Positions 41,264-49,722 of a stretch of 64,000 bases of DNA are shown here, one piece after another. Source of the DNA: Brevibacillus panacihumi W25 (GTDB lineage Bacteria; Bacillota; Bacilli; Brevibacillales; Brevibacillaceae); NCBI RefSeq assembly GCF_000503775.1, contig NZ_KI629785.1:620001-684000 (forward strand), in the 5' to 3' direction. Every line of letters starts with the position of its first letter. Positions within the stretch are counted from its first letter, which is position 1. The notes under the pieces are model-generated. The model worked only from the letters and a program-made list of their open reading frames with translations. It made no database searches and was not told the DNA's origin. The translations under genes and the position numbers were made by a program.

Positions 41264-42079
41264 ATGACTATTCGCAAAGCACTTACCATCGCAGGATCTG
41301 ACACCAGCGGAGGTGCCGGTCTGCAAGCGGACATCAAGACCTTCCAGGAGCTCGGCGTATTCGGGATGACTGCCATTACCGTCATTGTGGCGCAAGATCC
41401 TCGCAACAACTGGTTCCACGAGGTATTCCCGATTGATGTAGCCGTATTGGAAAAACAAATTGAGACCGTTCTTGCTGGAATCGGCGTAGACGCTGTGAAA
41501 ACCGGTATGCTGGGCTCTACCGATCTGGTCGACCTGGCAGCACGTAAAATCAAAGAGTACCAACTGAAAAATGTTGTGGTTGATCCCGTGATGATTTGCA
41601 AGGGCGCAGATGAAGCGCTGCATCCCGAGATCGCGGTAAGCCTGCGCGAGGTTCTCCTGCCACATGCGACCATCGCTACCCCGAACCTGTTCGAAGCTGG
41701 CATTCTCAGTCAACTGGGCGCCCTGAAAAGCGTCGACGATATGAAAGAAGCTGCGAAGCGCATCCATGCGATGGGAACAGCGAATGTCGTCGTCAAAGGC
41801 GGCGGCAAATTGGAGCATCAGCACGCGGTTGACGTCTTCTACGACGGGCAGACATTTGAAGTATTGGAAGCAGAGCGTTTTAACACGACCTATACGCACG
41901 GGGCAGGCTGCACGTTCGCCGCAGCGATTTGCGCCGAGCTGGCAAAAGGGAACTCCGTACGCGATGCGGTTCTTGTCGCGAAGGACTTCATCACCGAGGC
42001 AATCCGCCATTCCTTCGCCTTGAATCAGTATGTGGGTCCTACCCACCACGGCGCGTATCGCCTGAGCAAGAAAGCATAA
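41264..42079 (+). CDS. pdxK: Pyridoxal/pyridoxine kinase, ThiD-like (PdxK)
   Basis: 271 residues, the same length as B. subtilis PdxK. It is a ribokinase-fold enzyme of the ThiD subgroup: KALTIAGSDTSGGAGLQADI (residues 5-24), AITVIVAQDP, VKTGMLGSTDLV, VVDPVMICKG, TPNLFEA, VVKGGGKLEH and the anion hole/catalytic THGAGCTFAAA (Asp replaced by Cys, as in B. subtilis PdxK). It phosphorylates pyridoxal, pyridoxine or pyridoxamine, and possibly HMP. The last motif and overall similarity favour PdxK over ThiD. A TTGACA at 41177 may be its -35. A bidirectional terminator follows. Confidence 0.92.
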   Translation: MTIRKALTIAGSDTSGGAGLQADIKTFQELGVFGMTAITVIVAQDPRNNWFHEVFPIDVAVLEKQIETVLAGIGVDAVKTGMLGSTDLVDLAARKIKEYQLKNVVVDPVMICKGADEALHPEIAVSLREVLLPHATIATPNLFEAGILSQLGALKSVDDMKEAAKRIHAMGTANVVVKGGGKLEHQHAVDVFYDGQTFEVLEAERFNTTYTHGAGCTFAAAICAELAKGNSVRDAVLVAKDFITEAIRHSFALNQYVGPTHHGAYRLSKKA

Positions 42080-42094
42080 CGAATCCGACCACCC

Positions 42095-42142
42095 AAAAAC
42101 TCCTGACATCTTCGGCAATCTGCCCAAGTGTCAGGAGTTTTT
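42095..42142. terminator. Bidirectional terminator between pdxK and rarD
   Basis: AAAAACTCCTGACA / TGTCAGGAGTTTTT: perfect 14-base arms between convergent genes. Confidence 0.92.
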
Positions 42143-42149
42143 GGCTTTT

Positions 42150-43043
42150 CTATGATGGATTTGTCCGCAAGGGTGCCGATTGCGGTTTTTTGCGAAGCGA
42201 GCTGACCGTATACACCACCAACGCCGCCCAGATCAAGGAAAAACTGATCAGATGCGATGTTGTAAAATCCTCACCGAACAAGAAGACAGCTGACAGCAAA
42301 GAAATTGTCGGCGAAAGGTATTGAATAAAGCCAATGGTCGAAAGCGGCAGATATTTCGTCGCTTCAGCGAACCACAGCAGCGGCAAAGCGGTGACGACCC
42401 CTGCGAGCATCAACAGAGCGATCTGCCAGCCCTCCATCGCCCATGCTGTCGCGGTATGGCTGCCTTGCAAGATGCCCAGGTAGAGAATCGAAATCGGGAC
42501 GACCAACAGCGTCTCCCACGCTACTCCGCTCAGCGCATCCGCCTGAAGCTGCTTTTTCGTCAAACCGTACAAGGCAAACGAGAGAGCAAGCGAGATCGCC
42601 ACCCACGGAAACTCCCCGTATTGGAATGTGATGTAGAGTACCCCTGCTGCGGCAAGCCCCAATGCGACCCACTGCCCGAGCTTGAGCCTTTCTTTGAGGA
42701 ACACAACCCCAAACAGCACGCTTAGCAAAGGATTCATATAGTAGCCCAAGCTCGTTTCCATCACTTTTCCGTGATTGACCGCCCAAATGTAGATGAGCCA
42801 GTTCGCACAGATGAAAAGAGAGCATAAAATCATCGCTATTTTCCCTTTTGTCCCAGCCATCGCCCCTCTCATCTGCCGCCAACGCCTGGTGACAACCAGC
42901 AGCAAACCTACAAAAACAAACGACCAGACGATCCTGTGGGCAAGAATCTCCAATGAGCCCATTGACGCAAACACATTCCAGTACAACGGGAGCAATCCCC
43001 ACGCCAAATACGCGATGACTGCATACAGAACCCCTCGTCTCAT
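42150..43043 (-). CDS. rarD: EamA-family transporter, RarD type
   Basis: 297 residues with ten hydrophobic segments, the DMT topology. RarD hallmarks: RRGVLYAVIAYLAWGLLPLY at the N-terminus, EILAHRIVWSFVFV, NWLIYIWAVNHGKVMETSLG, YYMNPLLSVLFGVVFLKERL, LPLLWFAEATKYLPLSTIGF and IQYLSPTISLLSAVF. It was named after chloramphenicol resistance in other bacteria, but the real substrate is unknown. It converges with pdxK. Confidence 0.93.
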   Translation of the reverse strand: MRRGVLYAVIAYLAWGLLPLYWNVFASMGSLEILAHRIVWSFVFVGLLLVVTRRWRQMRGAMAGTKGKIAMILCSLFICANWLIYIWAVNHGKVMETSLGYYMNPLLSVLFGVVFLKERLKLGQWVALGLAAAGVLYITFQYGEFPWVAISLALSFALYGLTKKQLQADALSGVAWETLLVVPISILYLGILQGSHTATAWAMEGWQIALLMLAGVVTALPLLWFAEATKYLPLSTIGFIQYLSPTISLLSAVFLFGEDFTTSHLISFSLIWAALVVYTVSSLRKKPQSAPLRTNPS

Positions 43044-43204
43044 CTTATTCCGCCCCCAATATTTCCCCGAATCACTGCATCATGTTCTAGTGTAGCGGAT
43101 TGATTGTTTTCCCGCTATTGCAACTTGCACTTCGCTGGAAGCCCGCCGCTCCTGACTCGTCATCCTGTTAGCACAGTAGCAGGATAAAGGATGTAAATTT
43201 TTAA

Positions 43205-43233
43205 TTGTACCAATAATCCTTCCATAGTACAAT
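43205..43233 (+). promoter_or_regulatory. Probable promoter of the second EamA transporter
   Basis: TTGTAC (43205-43210) and TACAAT (43228-43233) with 17 bases between; the two hexamers are also part of an ATTGTAC/GTACAAT dyad. Confidence 0.6.
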
Positions 43234-43277
43234 AGTTTTATTCGAATTAGTTTAGTCATACGAAAGGAAGTTCATCC

Positions 43278-44192
43278 ATGACATACTGGCGTTCTGTTTT
43301 TCTTGTTTTGCTGGGAGCTTGCAGTTACGGGGTCCTCTCCATGGTCATGAAGCTCGGATTTGCGGCCGGATACACACCGATCGAGTTAAGCAGCGGTCAA
43401 CTATTATTCGGCGGTTTGATCATGTCCCTGCTCGCGGCTGTTTTTTCCAAGGAACGGTTTCGCCTGCGCTATGTGTGGACGTTGGTTCCCGTCAGCGTGA
43501 TGATGGTCTTAGCCAGCTTTCTTTACAACCAGGCGGTTAGCCATCTCTCTGCTTCGCTCGCGATCGTCTTATTTTTTCAATTTACCTGGTTTGGAATTTT
43601 GCTGGAAGCCATCGCCAACCGTAAGTGGCCCAATATAGAAAAATGGATTTCGATCCTCATTATTGCGGTTGGAACCATCTTCGCGAGCGGTCTTGGCAGC
43701 AAAGGCCTGGGGGATGTAAGTCTGTTCGGTTTGGTTTGCGGTCTGCTCTCTGGCTTTTCCTTTGCAGTCGTCATATTCATGAGCGGTCGTATCTTGCCGT
43801 CGCTCAATCCTTATCTGCGCAGTGCCATCTCGATCTGTCTTGCATCCTTGATCCTCTCTGTGATGTATCCTCCAGCCTTCCTCGTCAATGGCAGACTGTT
43901 GGACGGGCTGTTGCCGTATGCCTTGTTGGTAGCACTTTTTGGCTCCGTGATCCCGATTTTTTGTCTGGCTGTCAGCGTTCCGCGTCTCGGCAATGGACTC
44001 GTGACGATTCTGAGCGCCATGGAACTGCCTGCAGTAGTCCTATTAGCCAACTTCGTTCTGAGAGAGCAAGTCGATCTCATGCAATGGAGCGGTGTCCTGA
44101 TGATTCTGGCGGCCATTGCTGTACCGCAGATCAAATGGGGCAAGCTCTTCATCCCTTCACGAGCAATTCGTGAGAAAAGCAACTCCCTCTAG
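43278..44192 (+). CDS. EamA-family (DMT) transporter
   Basis: 304 residues, ten predicted membrane helices in two EamA repeats (first: YWRSVFLVLLGACSYGVLSM ... LFFQFTWFGILLEAI; second: SLFGLVCGLLSGFSFAVVIF ... VLMILAAIAVPQIKW). The Shine-Dalgarno site is AAAGGAAG before the ATG at 43278. The substrate is unknown; DMT proteins carry metabolites or amino acids. It is not closely similar to the RarD gene encoded divergently 230 bases away. Confidence 0.9.
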   Translation: MTYWRSVFLVLLGACSYGVLSMVMKLGFAAGYTPIELSSGQLLFGGLIMSLLAAVFSKERFRLRYVWTLVPVSVMMVLASFLYNQAVSHLSASLAIVLFFQFTWFGILLEAIANRKWPNIEKWISILIIAVGTIFASGLGSKGLGDVSLFGLVCGLLSGFSFAVVIFMSGRILPSLNPYLRSAISICLASLILSVMYPPAFLVNGRLLDGLLPYALLVALFGSVIPIFCLAVSVPRLGNGLVTILSAMELPAVVLLANFVLREQVDLMQWSGVLMILAAIAVPQIKWGKLFIPSRAIREKSNSL

Positions 44193-44201
44193 AAACACAA
44201 A

Positions 44202-44244
44202 AAAGCCCAGCCATCTGGCCTTGACGGCCAATACGCTGGGCTTT
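44202..44244. terminator. Terminator between the EamA gene and the tRNA cluster
   Basis: AAAGCCCAGC / GCTGGGCTTT with an inner TGGCC/GGCCA stem; A and T tracts on both sides make it suitable for both strands. Confidence 0.85.
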
Positions 44245-44264
44245 ATCTTATCTGCAACACTGTA

Positions 44265-44349
44265 TGGTGCGGTCGGCGAGACTCGAACTCGCACGGGTCT
44301 CCCCGCCACCCCCTCAAGATGGTGTGTCTGCCAATTCCACCACGACCGC
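44265..44349 (-). tRNA. tRNA-Leu (anticodon GAG)
   Basis: Class II tRNA on the minus strand: acceptor GCGGTCG, anticodon stem CCATC/GGTGG with loop TTGAGGG, long variable arm, T loop GTTCGAGTC, discriminator A and encoded CCA. Confidence 0.95.
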
Positions 44350-44375
44350 AGAAGTGGGCAATCAAAATCAAAAAA

Positions 44376-44452
44376 TGGGGCGATCGATGGGACTTGAACC
44401 CACGAGTGCCGGAGCCACAATCCGGTGCGTTAACCCCTTCGCCACGACCGCC
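44376..44452 (-). tRNA. tRNA-His (anticodon GTG)
   Basis: Anticodon arm CCGGATTGTGGCTCCGG, T arm GTGGGTTCAAGTCCCAT, C discriminator that can pair with an extra 5' G as usual for tRNA-His, and encoded CCA. Confidence 0.95.
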
Positions 44453-44488
44453 ATATATTCCGTTCTTCCACTATTAAAGGAAGAAAAG

Positions 44489-44562
44489 CGTGCCCTGAGA
44501 GATTCGAACTCCCGACCTTTTGATTCGTAGTCAAACGCTCTATCCAGCTGAGCTAAGGGCAC
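44489..44562 (-). tRNA. tRNA-Arg (anticodon ACG)
   Basis: Acceptor GTGCCCT/AGGGCAC, D arm AGCTCAGCTGGATAGAGC, anticodon arm TTTGACTACGAATCAAA, T arm GGGAGTTCGAATCTCTC. The 3' CCA is not encoded, unlike its three neighbours. A34 is expected to be edited to inosine. Confidence 0.93.
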
Positions 44563-44570
44563 ATGTAATC

Positions 44571-44663
44571 TGGCGGATGGAGTGGGATTTGAACCCACGA
44601 GACGAGTTGACCCCGCCTACACGATTTCCAATCGTGCTCCTTCGGCCGCTCGGACATCCATCC
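44571..44663 (-). tRNA. tRNA-Ser (anticodon GGA)
   Basis: 93 bases, class II with a long variable arm; acceptor GGATGGA/TCCATCC, anticodon arm CACGATTGGAAATCGTG, G discriminator and encoded CCA. It is first in the transcription order Ser-Arg-His-Leu. The hairpin CCTGCAC/GTGCAGG just upstream (44668-44691) has no T tract. Confidence 0.95.
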
Positions 44664-44767
44664 ATACACCTGCACAGAAACAAGTGCAGGCAACGACAAT
44701 AATGTAACACAACTTGTCCAGCTTATCAAGTTCATCACCGCTAGCGCACGCTGATGTTATCCGGTTT

Positions 44768-45571
44768 CTACCAATTCAGCTGTCCCATCTGCAAGACGTC
44801 AGCCCCGTCCATTTTATACAGCTCATTAAGAAACTGAATTTGAAAACTACCCGGTCCTTCATCTGCCGCTTTTCCTGCTGCCTTTTCAGCGGCTACGCCG
44901 TAGCAAACCAGCGCGGCTGCTCCCGCGACGAGGGCGTCCTGCTCCACTGCCATAAAACTTCCAATCACGGATGTGAGCAGGCATCCTGTACCTGTTACCT
45001 TGGTCAGCATCGGGTGACCGTTGCCGATCCGAAAGATCCGCTCACCATCGGTAATGACATCCTCTTTGCCCGTAATGACAATCGTCGTCCCCCATTGTTT
45101 GGCCGCTTTTTGAGCGAGCACGCTCACGTCTTGATCTCCTTGACCGGCATCAACACCCTTGATCTCCCACTTTTCTCCCAGTACGTGGGCAATCTCAGCA
45201 GCATTGCCGCGGATCAAGGATATGTTAACCTGCTCCATGATCATTCGTGCGGTTTGTGTCCGGTACTGTGTCGCACCTGCCCCTACCGGATCCAGAACGA
45301 CGGGAACCCCTTGCTCATTCGCGGAACGGCCCGCAATCAGCATGGCTTCCACTTCTGTTTCGTTCAAGGTCCCGATATTGAGAACCAGCGCGCCAGCGAT
45401 CCGCGCCATCTCTGCAACCTCTTGCTTGGCGTAGGCCATGACAGGGGATGCTCCCAAAGCCAGCAAGCCATTCGCAGTAAAATTGGTGACAACCACATTC
45501 GTGATATGATGAACCAACGGATTGCGCTGACGCACCTTTTCCAAACATTCTTTTACCATCTCTAGATGCAT
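44768..45571 (-). CDS. thiM: Hydroxyethylthiazole kinase
   Basis: 267 residues from an ATG with GAGGAGAA upstream. It is a ribokinase-like fold enzyme that phosphorylates 4-methyl-5-(2-hydroxyethyl)thiazole for thiamine salvage. Motifs: [66 protein letters not shown] and the catalytic [15 protein letters not shown]. No TPP riboswitch or other thi gene is visible here, so thiamine salvage genes appear scattered. It follows the 193-residue zinc-ribbon-like gene by 17 bases and may be cotranscribed with it. Confidence 0.95.
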   Translation of the reverse strand: MHLEMVKECLEKVRQRNPLVHHITNVVVTNFTANGLLALGASPVMAYAKQEVAEMARIAGALVLNIGTLNETEVEAMLIAGRSANEQGVPVVLDPVGAGATQYRTQTARMIMEQVNISLIRGNAAEIAHVLGEKWEIKGVDAGQGDQDVSVLAQKAAKQWGTTIVITGKEDVITDGERIFRIGNGHPMLTKVTGTGCLLTSVIGSFMAVEQDALVAGAAALVCYGVAAEKAAGKAADEGPGSFQIQFLNELYKMDGADVLQMGQLNW

Positions 45572-45587
45572 GAGGATTCTCCTCTCT

Positions 45588-46169
45588 CTACGCTTTCGCG
45601 GATGTTTCCAGAAGTTTATGGACTTCTAGCACTTCTCCAAACTCAGGATGCTGCAGCCTCACTCCCATGATCATATAGGATTGATTCCTTTCAGGCAATT
45701 CCCTTGTATGCGCCAGGACTTTCCACGACTGGCCATCTTGGCAAGCAACATGGCCCAGATAATGGCTGTAGCCAGGTCCTGTCTTTATGATCTCAATCTC
45801 CTGCAGTTGACCCGTTATTTTCACACGCTCATCAGATACAGAAATGGTCTGTTTATCCACCCATTTCTGTTTTAGTTCATCGACTGTCAAAGTTTTGGCG
45901 TGAGCAAGAAATTCCCAGTCCTTGGAATGTGGGAAAATATGTTTTGTCTCCTCCAAAAACTGATTATATTCATCGTGCAATAGATCCACGTACTGCTCCA
46001 CTTCTTCTGAAATGACACGGATCGAATCTTCTCCGCATTTTTCTATATGGTAGGCAAGGTATTTAAACGATTCGATCATGTCGAAGTTGCCCCAACCCCA
46101 TGCCTGACTCTCCAAAGAACCTCCTCTGGTCCCGCATTTTGTGCAGGTAAAATAGTAGTAGGTCGTCAT
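45588..46169 (-). CDS. Uncharacterised protein with short N-terminal CxxC zinc-binding motif
   Basis: 193 residues from the ATG at 46169, which has AAAGGAGA upstream; the reading frame extends further upstream but without a site. It begins [20 protein letters not shown] with one CxxC pair (a second Cys in HIEKCGEDS near 45 and one in HVACQDGQ near 150). The middle is helical and acidic ([20 protein letters not shown]) and the C-terminal half is beta rich, ending [17 protein letters not shown]. No family is recognised. Its position just upstream of thiM suggests cotranscription but not a shared role. Confidence 0.75.
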   Translation of the reverse strand: MTTYYYFTCTKCGTRGGSLESQAWGWGNFDMIESFKYLAYHIEKCGEDSIRVISEEVEQYVDLLHDEYNQFLEETKHIFPHSKDWEFLAHAKTLTVDELKQKWVDKQTISVSDERVKITGQLQEIEIIKTGPGYSHYLGHVACQDGQSWKVLAHTRELPERNQSYMIMGVRLQHPEFGEVLEVHKLLETSAKA

Positions 46170-46254
46170 CGTCGTGTCTCCTTTACCTTGTTCTTCTCTT
46201 TTCTGGTATCGGATGTCAGGACCGAGTCTGATATGCGCCGGAAGTCGCAAAAAC

Positions 46255-46320
46255 AAAAACACCCCCTCATGCAGACTGGCCATTCCGCGGGCGGCGCCTG
46301 TCTCATGAAAGGGTGTTGAT
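46255..46320 (-). terminator. Terminator downstream of the YitT-family gene
   Basis: On the minus strand AACACCC...GGGTGTT with inner CATGAGAC...GTCTGCATG pairing, followed by TTTTGTTTTTG. Confidence 0.8.
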
Positions 46321-46380
46321 GCCTATCAAGCCTGATAGATTTGCTATATGCCATGCACGTACCTACGCACTTCACGTTCA

Positions 46381-47040
46381 TTATCGATGATGCAGGGAAA
46401 CGGGCCCGTGTCCATGAGCTGGCTGCACCTCTTCCGAAGAAGCAGCACCTTTTCCCATACTCCAGTTGATCACGCGGCTGGAGATAAACACAGCCAGGAT
46501 CGTGTACATCATTTCTTTCATCGGTACGTACCAGAAGGACAGGCTGAGAACCATGACGTCCATCAAAAGGAAAATCGTCCCGACTGTAAGACCTGTGTAC
46601 TTGCTGAGCAGCAAAGACAGAATATCATCGCCGCCAGTCGCAGCGCCAAATCGCAGGACCAGCCCTGTACCCAATCCGGTCAACACACCAGACAAAAGGG
46701 AAGCGACGGGCATCATGGAGCTCATATCCACGACGATGGGTGAAAACATCTCAAACGCTTCGTAAAAGCCTGTAAACGCCAGCGATGCAATGACCGTGTT
46801 CCAGATAAACTGGCGTCCTTTTACGAGCCAAGCCACCAAGAGCAGAGGAATGTCCAATGCCAGCATCATCAGTGCTGGTGACACATCAAAGGCGTATTTC
46901 GCCAAAAGCCCCAGACCGACGAACCCGCCCTCTGACAGGTGGTTCTGATAATTAATGTGATAGTAAGCAAAAGCAAGCAAACAAGCTCCAAACAAAATCA
47001 TACCGTAATGTTGAATCGACTGCAGCGCTCTCCTCATCAT
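46381..47040 (-). CDS. YitT-family membrane protein, short form
   Basis: 219 residues from the ATG at 47040 (GCGAGGAA upstream). Five hydrophobic segments with YitT-type motifs are visible: ALQSIQHYGMILFGACLLAF, HLSEGGFVGLGLLAKYAFDV, SLLSGVLTGLGTGLVLRFGA, ATGGDDILSLLLSKYTGLTV and MYTILAVFISSRVINWSMG. It lacks the cytoplasmic DUF2179 domain found in many YitT proteins, so it belongs to the short form. The function is unknown. A leader of more than 200 bases precedes it. Confidence 0.83.
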   Translation of the reverse strand: MMRRALQSIQHYGMILFGACLLAFAYYHINYQNHLSEGGFVGLGLLAKYAFDVSPALMMLALDIPLLLVAWLVKGRQFIWNTVIASLAFTGFYEAFEMFSPIVVDMSSMMPVASLLSGVLTGLGTGLVLRFGAATGGDDILSLLLSKYTGLTVGTIFLLMDVMVLSLSFWYVPMKEMMYTILAVFISSRVINWSMGKGAASSEEVQPAHGHGPVSLHHR

Positions 47041-47134
47041 GAATTCCTCGCATTTTTGTCGGTTTTGGCAAGGGCTGCCAACCAACTACGGAGGATATTC
47101 GCAAGTGTAAGTCGCTACTCATACAAATGGCCTC

Positions 47135-47183
47135 GCTTTCGTAGTAGGTTAACCGCCCAAGTGACGATCGACTACTACGAAGC
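47135..47183 (-). promoter_or_regulatory. Strong stem-loop in the yitT-type gene leader
   Basis: Arms GCTTTCGTAGTAG (47135-47147) and CTACTACGAAGC (47172-47183) pair with a single bulge around a 24-base loop. A -10-like TATAAT on the minus strand at 47266-47271 would place this stem in a 5' leader of about 220 bases, which also holds smaller hairpins (CGTCC/GGACG at 47218-47233; GGCA/TGCC near 47070). No known riboswitch class is recognised. Confidence 0.5.
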
Positions 47184-47302
47184 TAGATATAGGAGAGGTC
47201 AAATTGTTTCCAAACCGTCCTGTAGGGACGCATGGTATCCTTATCCCTTCCATTGCTTTTTTTCTATTATATCACAAAAAAAGCCAAAATTGAAGCAGCC
47301 CT

Positions 47303-47872
47303 TTACACAAAGGGAAAAGCTTTGCTCTTGATCTCCATCGGTATGCCCGCCGTTACCAGGAAAACCTGCTCGCTCACTTCTGCCACCCGTTGATTCATCA
47401 TGCCTGCCGTATCACGAAACATCCGTCCCAATGCATACTCTGGGACAATTCCGTAGCCTACCTCATTGGTGACGAGCAGCAACGTTCCCGGAAAGGAAGA
47501 AATCACCTGCTGGAGCTCCGTTATCTTTTGCAGCAATCGCGCTTGATCCGGCTGCCGTTCATCGCGAACCAGCCAGTTGGAAAGCCAGAGGATCAGGCAA
47601 TCCACCAGCAATACCGTCTCACCCGCCAACACATCAGGACGCTTCGCCAATTCCTGCAGCTTCTCTGCCAGGTTATACGGTTCCTCGATCGTCTCCCATG
47701 AAAAAGAGGAATTTTTCCGGCGCGCTTGATGGATGGCTACGCGCTGCGTCAGCTCCTCGTCAAACACAGGAGAAGTCGCCACGTAAATCCCGCGCTTCCC
47801 GAGATGAGCGGCATAGCGTTCAGCGAAGGTGCTTTTGCCGCTGCGGGCCCCTCCTGTCACCATGACCACCAT
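47303..47872 (-). CDS. cobU: Bifunctional adenosylcobinamide kinase / adenosylcobinamide-phosphate guanylyltransferase
   Basis: 189 residues. It phosphorylates adenosylcobinamide and transfers GMP to it during cobalamin salvage. P-loop TGGARSGKSTFAERYA (residues 6-21), GIYVATSPVFDEELTQRVAI with the catalytic HQARR (His near 48), LLVDCLILWLSNWL and LLVTNEVGYGIVPEYALGRM. It is the last gene of the run btuF-btuC-btuD-cobU downstream of a cobalamin riboswitch. No other cob biosynthetic genes are seen, so salvage from imported cobinamide is the likely use. Confidence 0.95.
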   Translation of the reverse strand: MVVMVTGGARSGKSTFAERYAAHLGKRGIYVATSPVFDEELTQRVAIHQARRKNSSFSWETIEEPYNLAEKLQELAKRPDVLAGETVLLVDCLILWLSNWLVRDERQPDQARLLQKITELQQVISSFPGTLLLVTNEVGYGIVPEYALGRMFRDTAGMMNQRVAEVSEQVFLVTAGIPMEIKSKAFPFV

Positions 47873-47899
47873 GTCCTAGTTCCCCCTCTTTTTCCCAAC

Positions 47900-48679
47900 C
47901 TAGTGCCCGACGCTTTGCAGCATGATCTGCGGCAAATGGTGGATCGGGTGTTCCAAAATAATCGGTCGAACCCCGTATACCTCCTCGATCAAGCCGCTGC
48001 GCAAAATCTGTTCTGGCGTCCCGACGCTAATCTGCCTTCCCTTGTTCAGCATGAGAATGCGGTCACAGTACAGCGAAGCCAAATTGAGATCGTGGAGAAC
48101 AGCGACAACTGTGACCTGTGTGGCCTTTTGCCAAGTGCGTACGATATCCATCAACTGGATCTGATAGCCGATATCGAGATAAGTCGTGGGTTCGTCAAGA
48201 AGCAGGATACGCGGCTTTTGTACCAGAGCCTTGCCCAGAGCCACGCGCTGCTTCTCTCCCCCGCTTAAATGCTCCAGAGACCGCTGCTCCAAATCCTCTA
48301 GGCGCAGCAGATGAATAATCTCATCAATCAAGGGTTGGGCATCTTCCGTATCCTCTCCGAGCCAGTTTTGATACGGAAAGCGGCCCATCTCCAGGACCTC
48401 GCGGACAAGAAACCCGACTGGCGGCAATGCTTCCTGCTCCAATACCGCCAAAAGCCGGGCCAGCTCCTTTCGCGAATAGCCGCCTACCTCTTTGCCATCC
48501 AGATGAATCTCTCCGGCATCCACGCCGGCGACTCCCGAGATCAGCTTGCACAAGGTAGATTTTCCGCTGCCATTGGGTCCGATGACTCCGAAAAACTCCC
48601 CCTTCGCTACCTCAAACGTAAGGTCGCGAAGAACGGGAGTTGACTGGTAGGACTTCCCCAGCCCCTTTACCTGTATCAT
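47900..48679 (-). CDS. btuD: Cobalamin/iron-siderophore-type ABC transporter ATP-binding protein
   Basis: 259 residues. Walker A GPNGSGKSTLCKLISG (about 37-52), Q-loop LEQEALPPVGFLVREVLEMG, signature LSGGEKQRVALGKALVQ, Walker B ILLLDEPTTYLDI and VVAVLHDLNLASLYCDRI. It belongs to the FecE/BtuD/HmuV importer class. The B12 assignment comes from the upstream cobalamin riboswitch and adjacent cobU. It starts four bases after the permease gene. Confidence 0.92.
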   Translation of the reverse strand: MIQVKGLGKSYQSTPVLRDLTFEVAKGEFFGVIGPNGSGKSTLCKLISGVAGVDAGEIHLDGKEVGGYSRKELARLLAVLEQEALPPVGFLVREVLEMGRFPYQNWLGEDTEDAQPLIDEIIHLLRLEDLEQRSLEHLSGGEKQRVALGKALVQKPRILLLDEPTTYLDIGYQIQLMDIVRTWQKATQVTVVAVLHDLNLASLYCDRILMLNKGRQISVGTPEQILRSGLIEEVYGVRPIILEHPIHHLPQIMLQSVGH

Positions 48680-48683
48680 CTCG

Positions 48684-49721
48684 CTATCCCCTCCCCTGCT
48701 GTTTTCTCATCCGCAACAAATAGGCGAAAAAGGGTGCACCCAGAAAAGCGGTAATCACGCCGAGCGGAATCTCGGTTGGGCTGAGCAGCATTCTGGCCAG
48801 CGTATCCGCCCACAGGACGTAAATCCCCCCGAAAAGCGTTGACATCGGCAGCAGCAAACGATAATCCGGCCCCATCATCAATCGAACGAGATGCGGCACA
48901 ACCAGACCGACGAAGCCAATGATCCCGGAGATGGCGACCGCAGCCGCTGTCAGCATGGTGGATATGATCAGCACGAGCAGCTTGGTCCGGTCTACATGGA
49001 CGCCGAGGTGTGCTGCCTGCCGCTCCCCTAATGCAAACAGATTGAGGGAACGCGCATAGCTGACGAGCACGGCAAGCCCGATCAACAGATAGGGAACCAG
49101 GACGTAGGAGTATGCCCAGCCGCGAAACGACAAGCTACCCAGCAACCAAAAGACGATCTCGTTCACGACCTTGTCAGACAGGGAGACCATGAATGATACC
49201 AGCGAGCCGAGAAATGCCTGCACGACGACGCCGGATAACAAAAGTGTCTCGGTCTTCAGCTTGCCTTGTGTATTCGCCAGGCGCAGCACAACCCACAGGC
49301 TGAGCAAGCCCGTGAAGAAAGCGACCAAGGGAATACTCCACTGTCCCAGGAATGAAATATGCAGCCCGAATAGTATGAGAAATGCTGCTCCTACCGCGGC
49401 ACCGGATGCCACTCCCATCGTGTAGGGGTCAGCAAGCGGATTGCGCAGCACTCCTTGAAAGCCCGCCCCGGCAAGAGAGAGACAGGCGCCTACCAATACC
49501 GCGAGAATCACCCGTGGAAAACGGACTTTCATGACGATCTGCTCGGCGGATTCCGGCCAGGAGACGGAAATGAAGTCCCCGACTACCGGTACCTGATGCA
49601 GCAGAATCAGCCAAACCTGCGAAGGCGGCAGATTGGCGGCACCCATCGAAATACTGAGAACCATGGAAAGAAGCAGGAGCAGCCCCCCGACTCCGCTCCA
49701 AAAAAGGAGGCGTCCCTTCAT
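48684..49721 (-). CDS. btuC: Cobalamin-type ABC transporter permease (FecCD family)
   Basis: 345 residues, about ten membrane helices, with FecCD hallmarks RFPRVILAVLVGACLSLAGA, GVLRNPLADPYTMGVASGAA, LLSGVVVQAFLGSLVSFMVS and the C-terminal GFVGLVVPHLVRLMMGPDYR ... LPLGVITAFLGAPFFAYLL-like segment. Two copies are expected to pair with two BtuD subunits. It is separated from btuF by one base. Confidence 0.93.
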   Translation of the reverse strand: MKGRLLFWSGVGGLLLLLSMVLSISMGAANLPPSQVWLILLHQVPVVGDFISVSWPESAEQIVMKVRFPRVILAVLVGACLSLAGAGFQGVLRNPLADPYTMGVASGAAVGAAFLILFGLHISFLGQWSIPLVAFFTGLLSLWVVLRLANTQGKLKTETLLLSGVVVQAFLGSLVSFMVSLSDKVVNEIVFWLLGSLSFRGWAYSYVLVPYLLIGLAVLVSYARSLNLFALGERQAAHLGVHVDRTKLLVLIISTMLTAAAVAISGIIGFVGLVVPHLVRLMMGPDYRLLLPMSTLFGGIYVLWADTLARMLLSPTEIPLGVITAFLGAPFFAYLLRMRKQQGRG

Positions 49722-49722
49722 G

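Noticed and set aside
44553..44738. Small open frames across the tRNA cluster (44116-44738)
   Set aside because: They are translations of tRNA genes on both strands.
47135..47183. Possible CRISPR or mobile-element terminal repeat
   Set aside because: Only one inverted pair, no direct repeats, spacers or transposase; a leader stem-loop explains it better.
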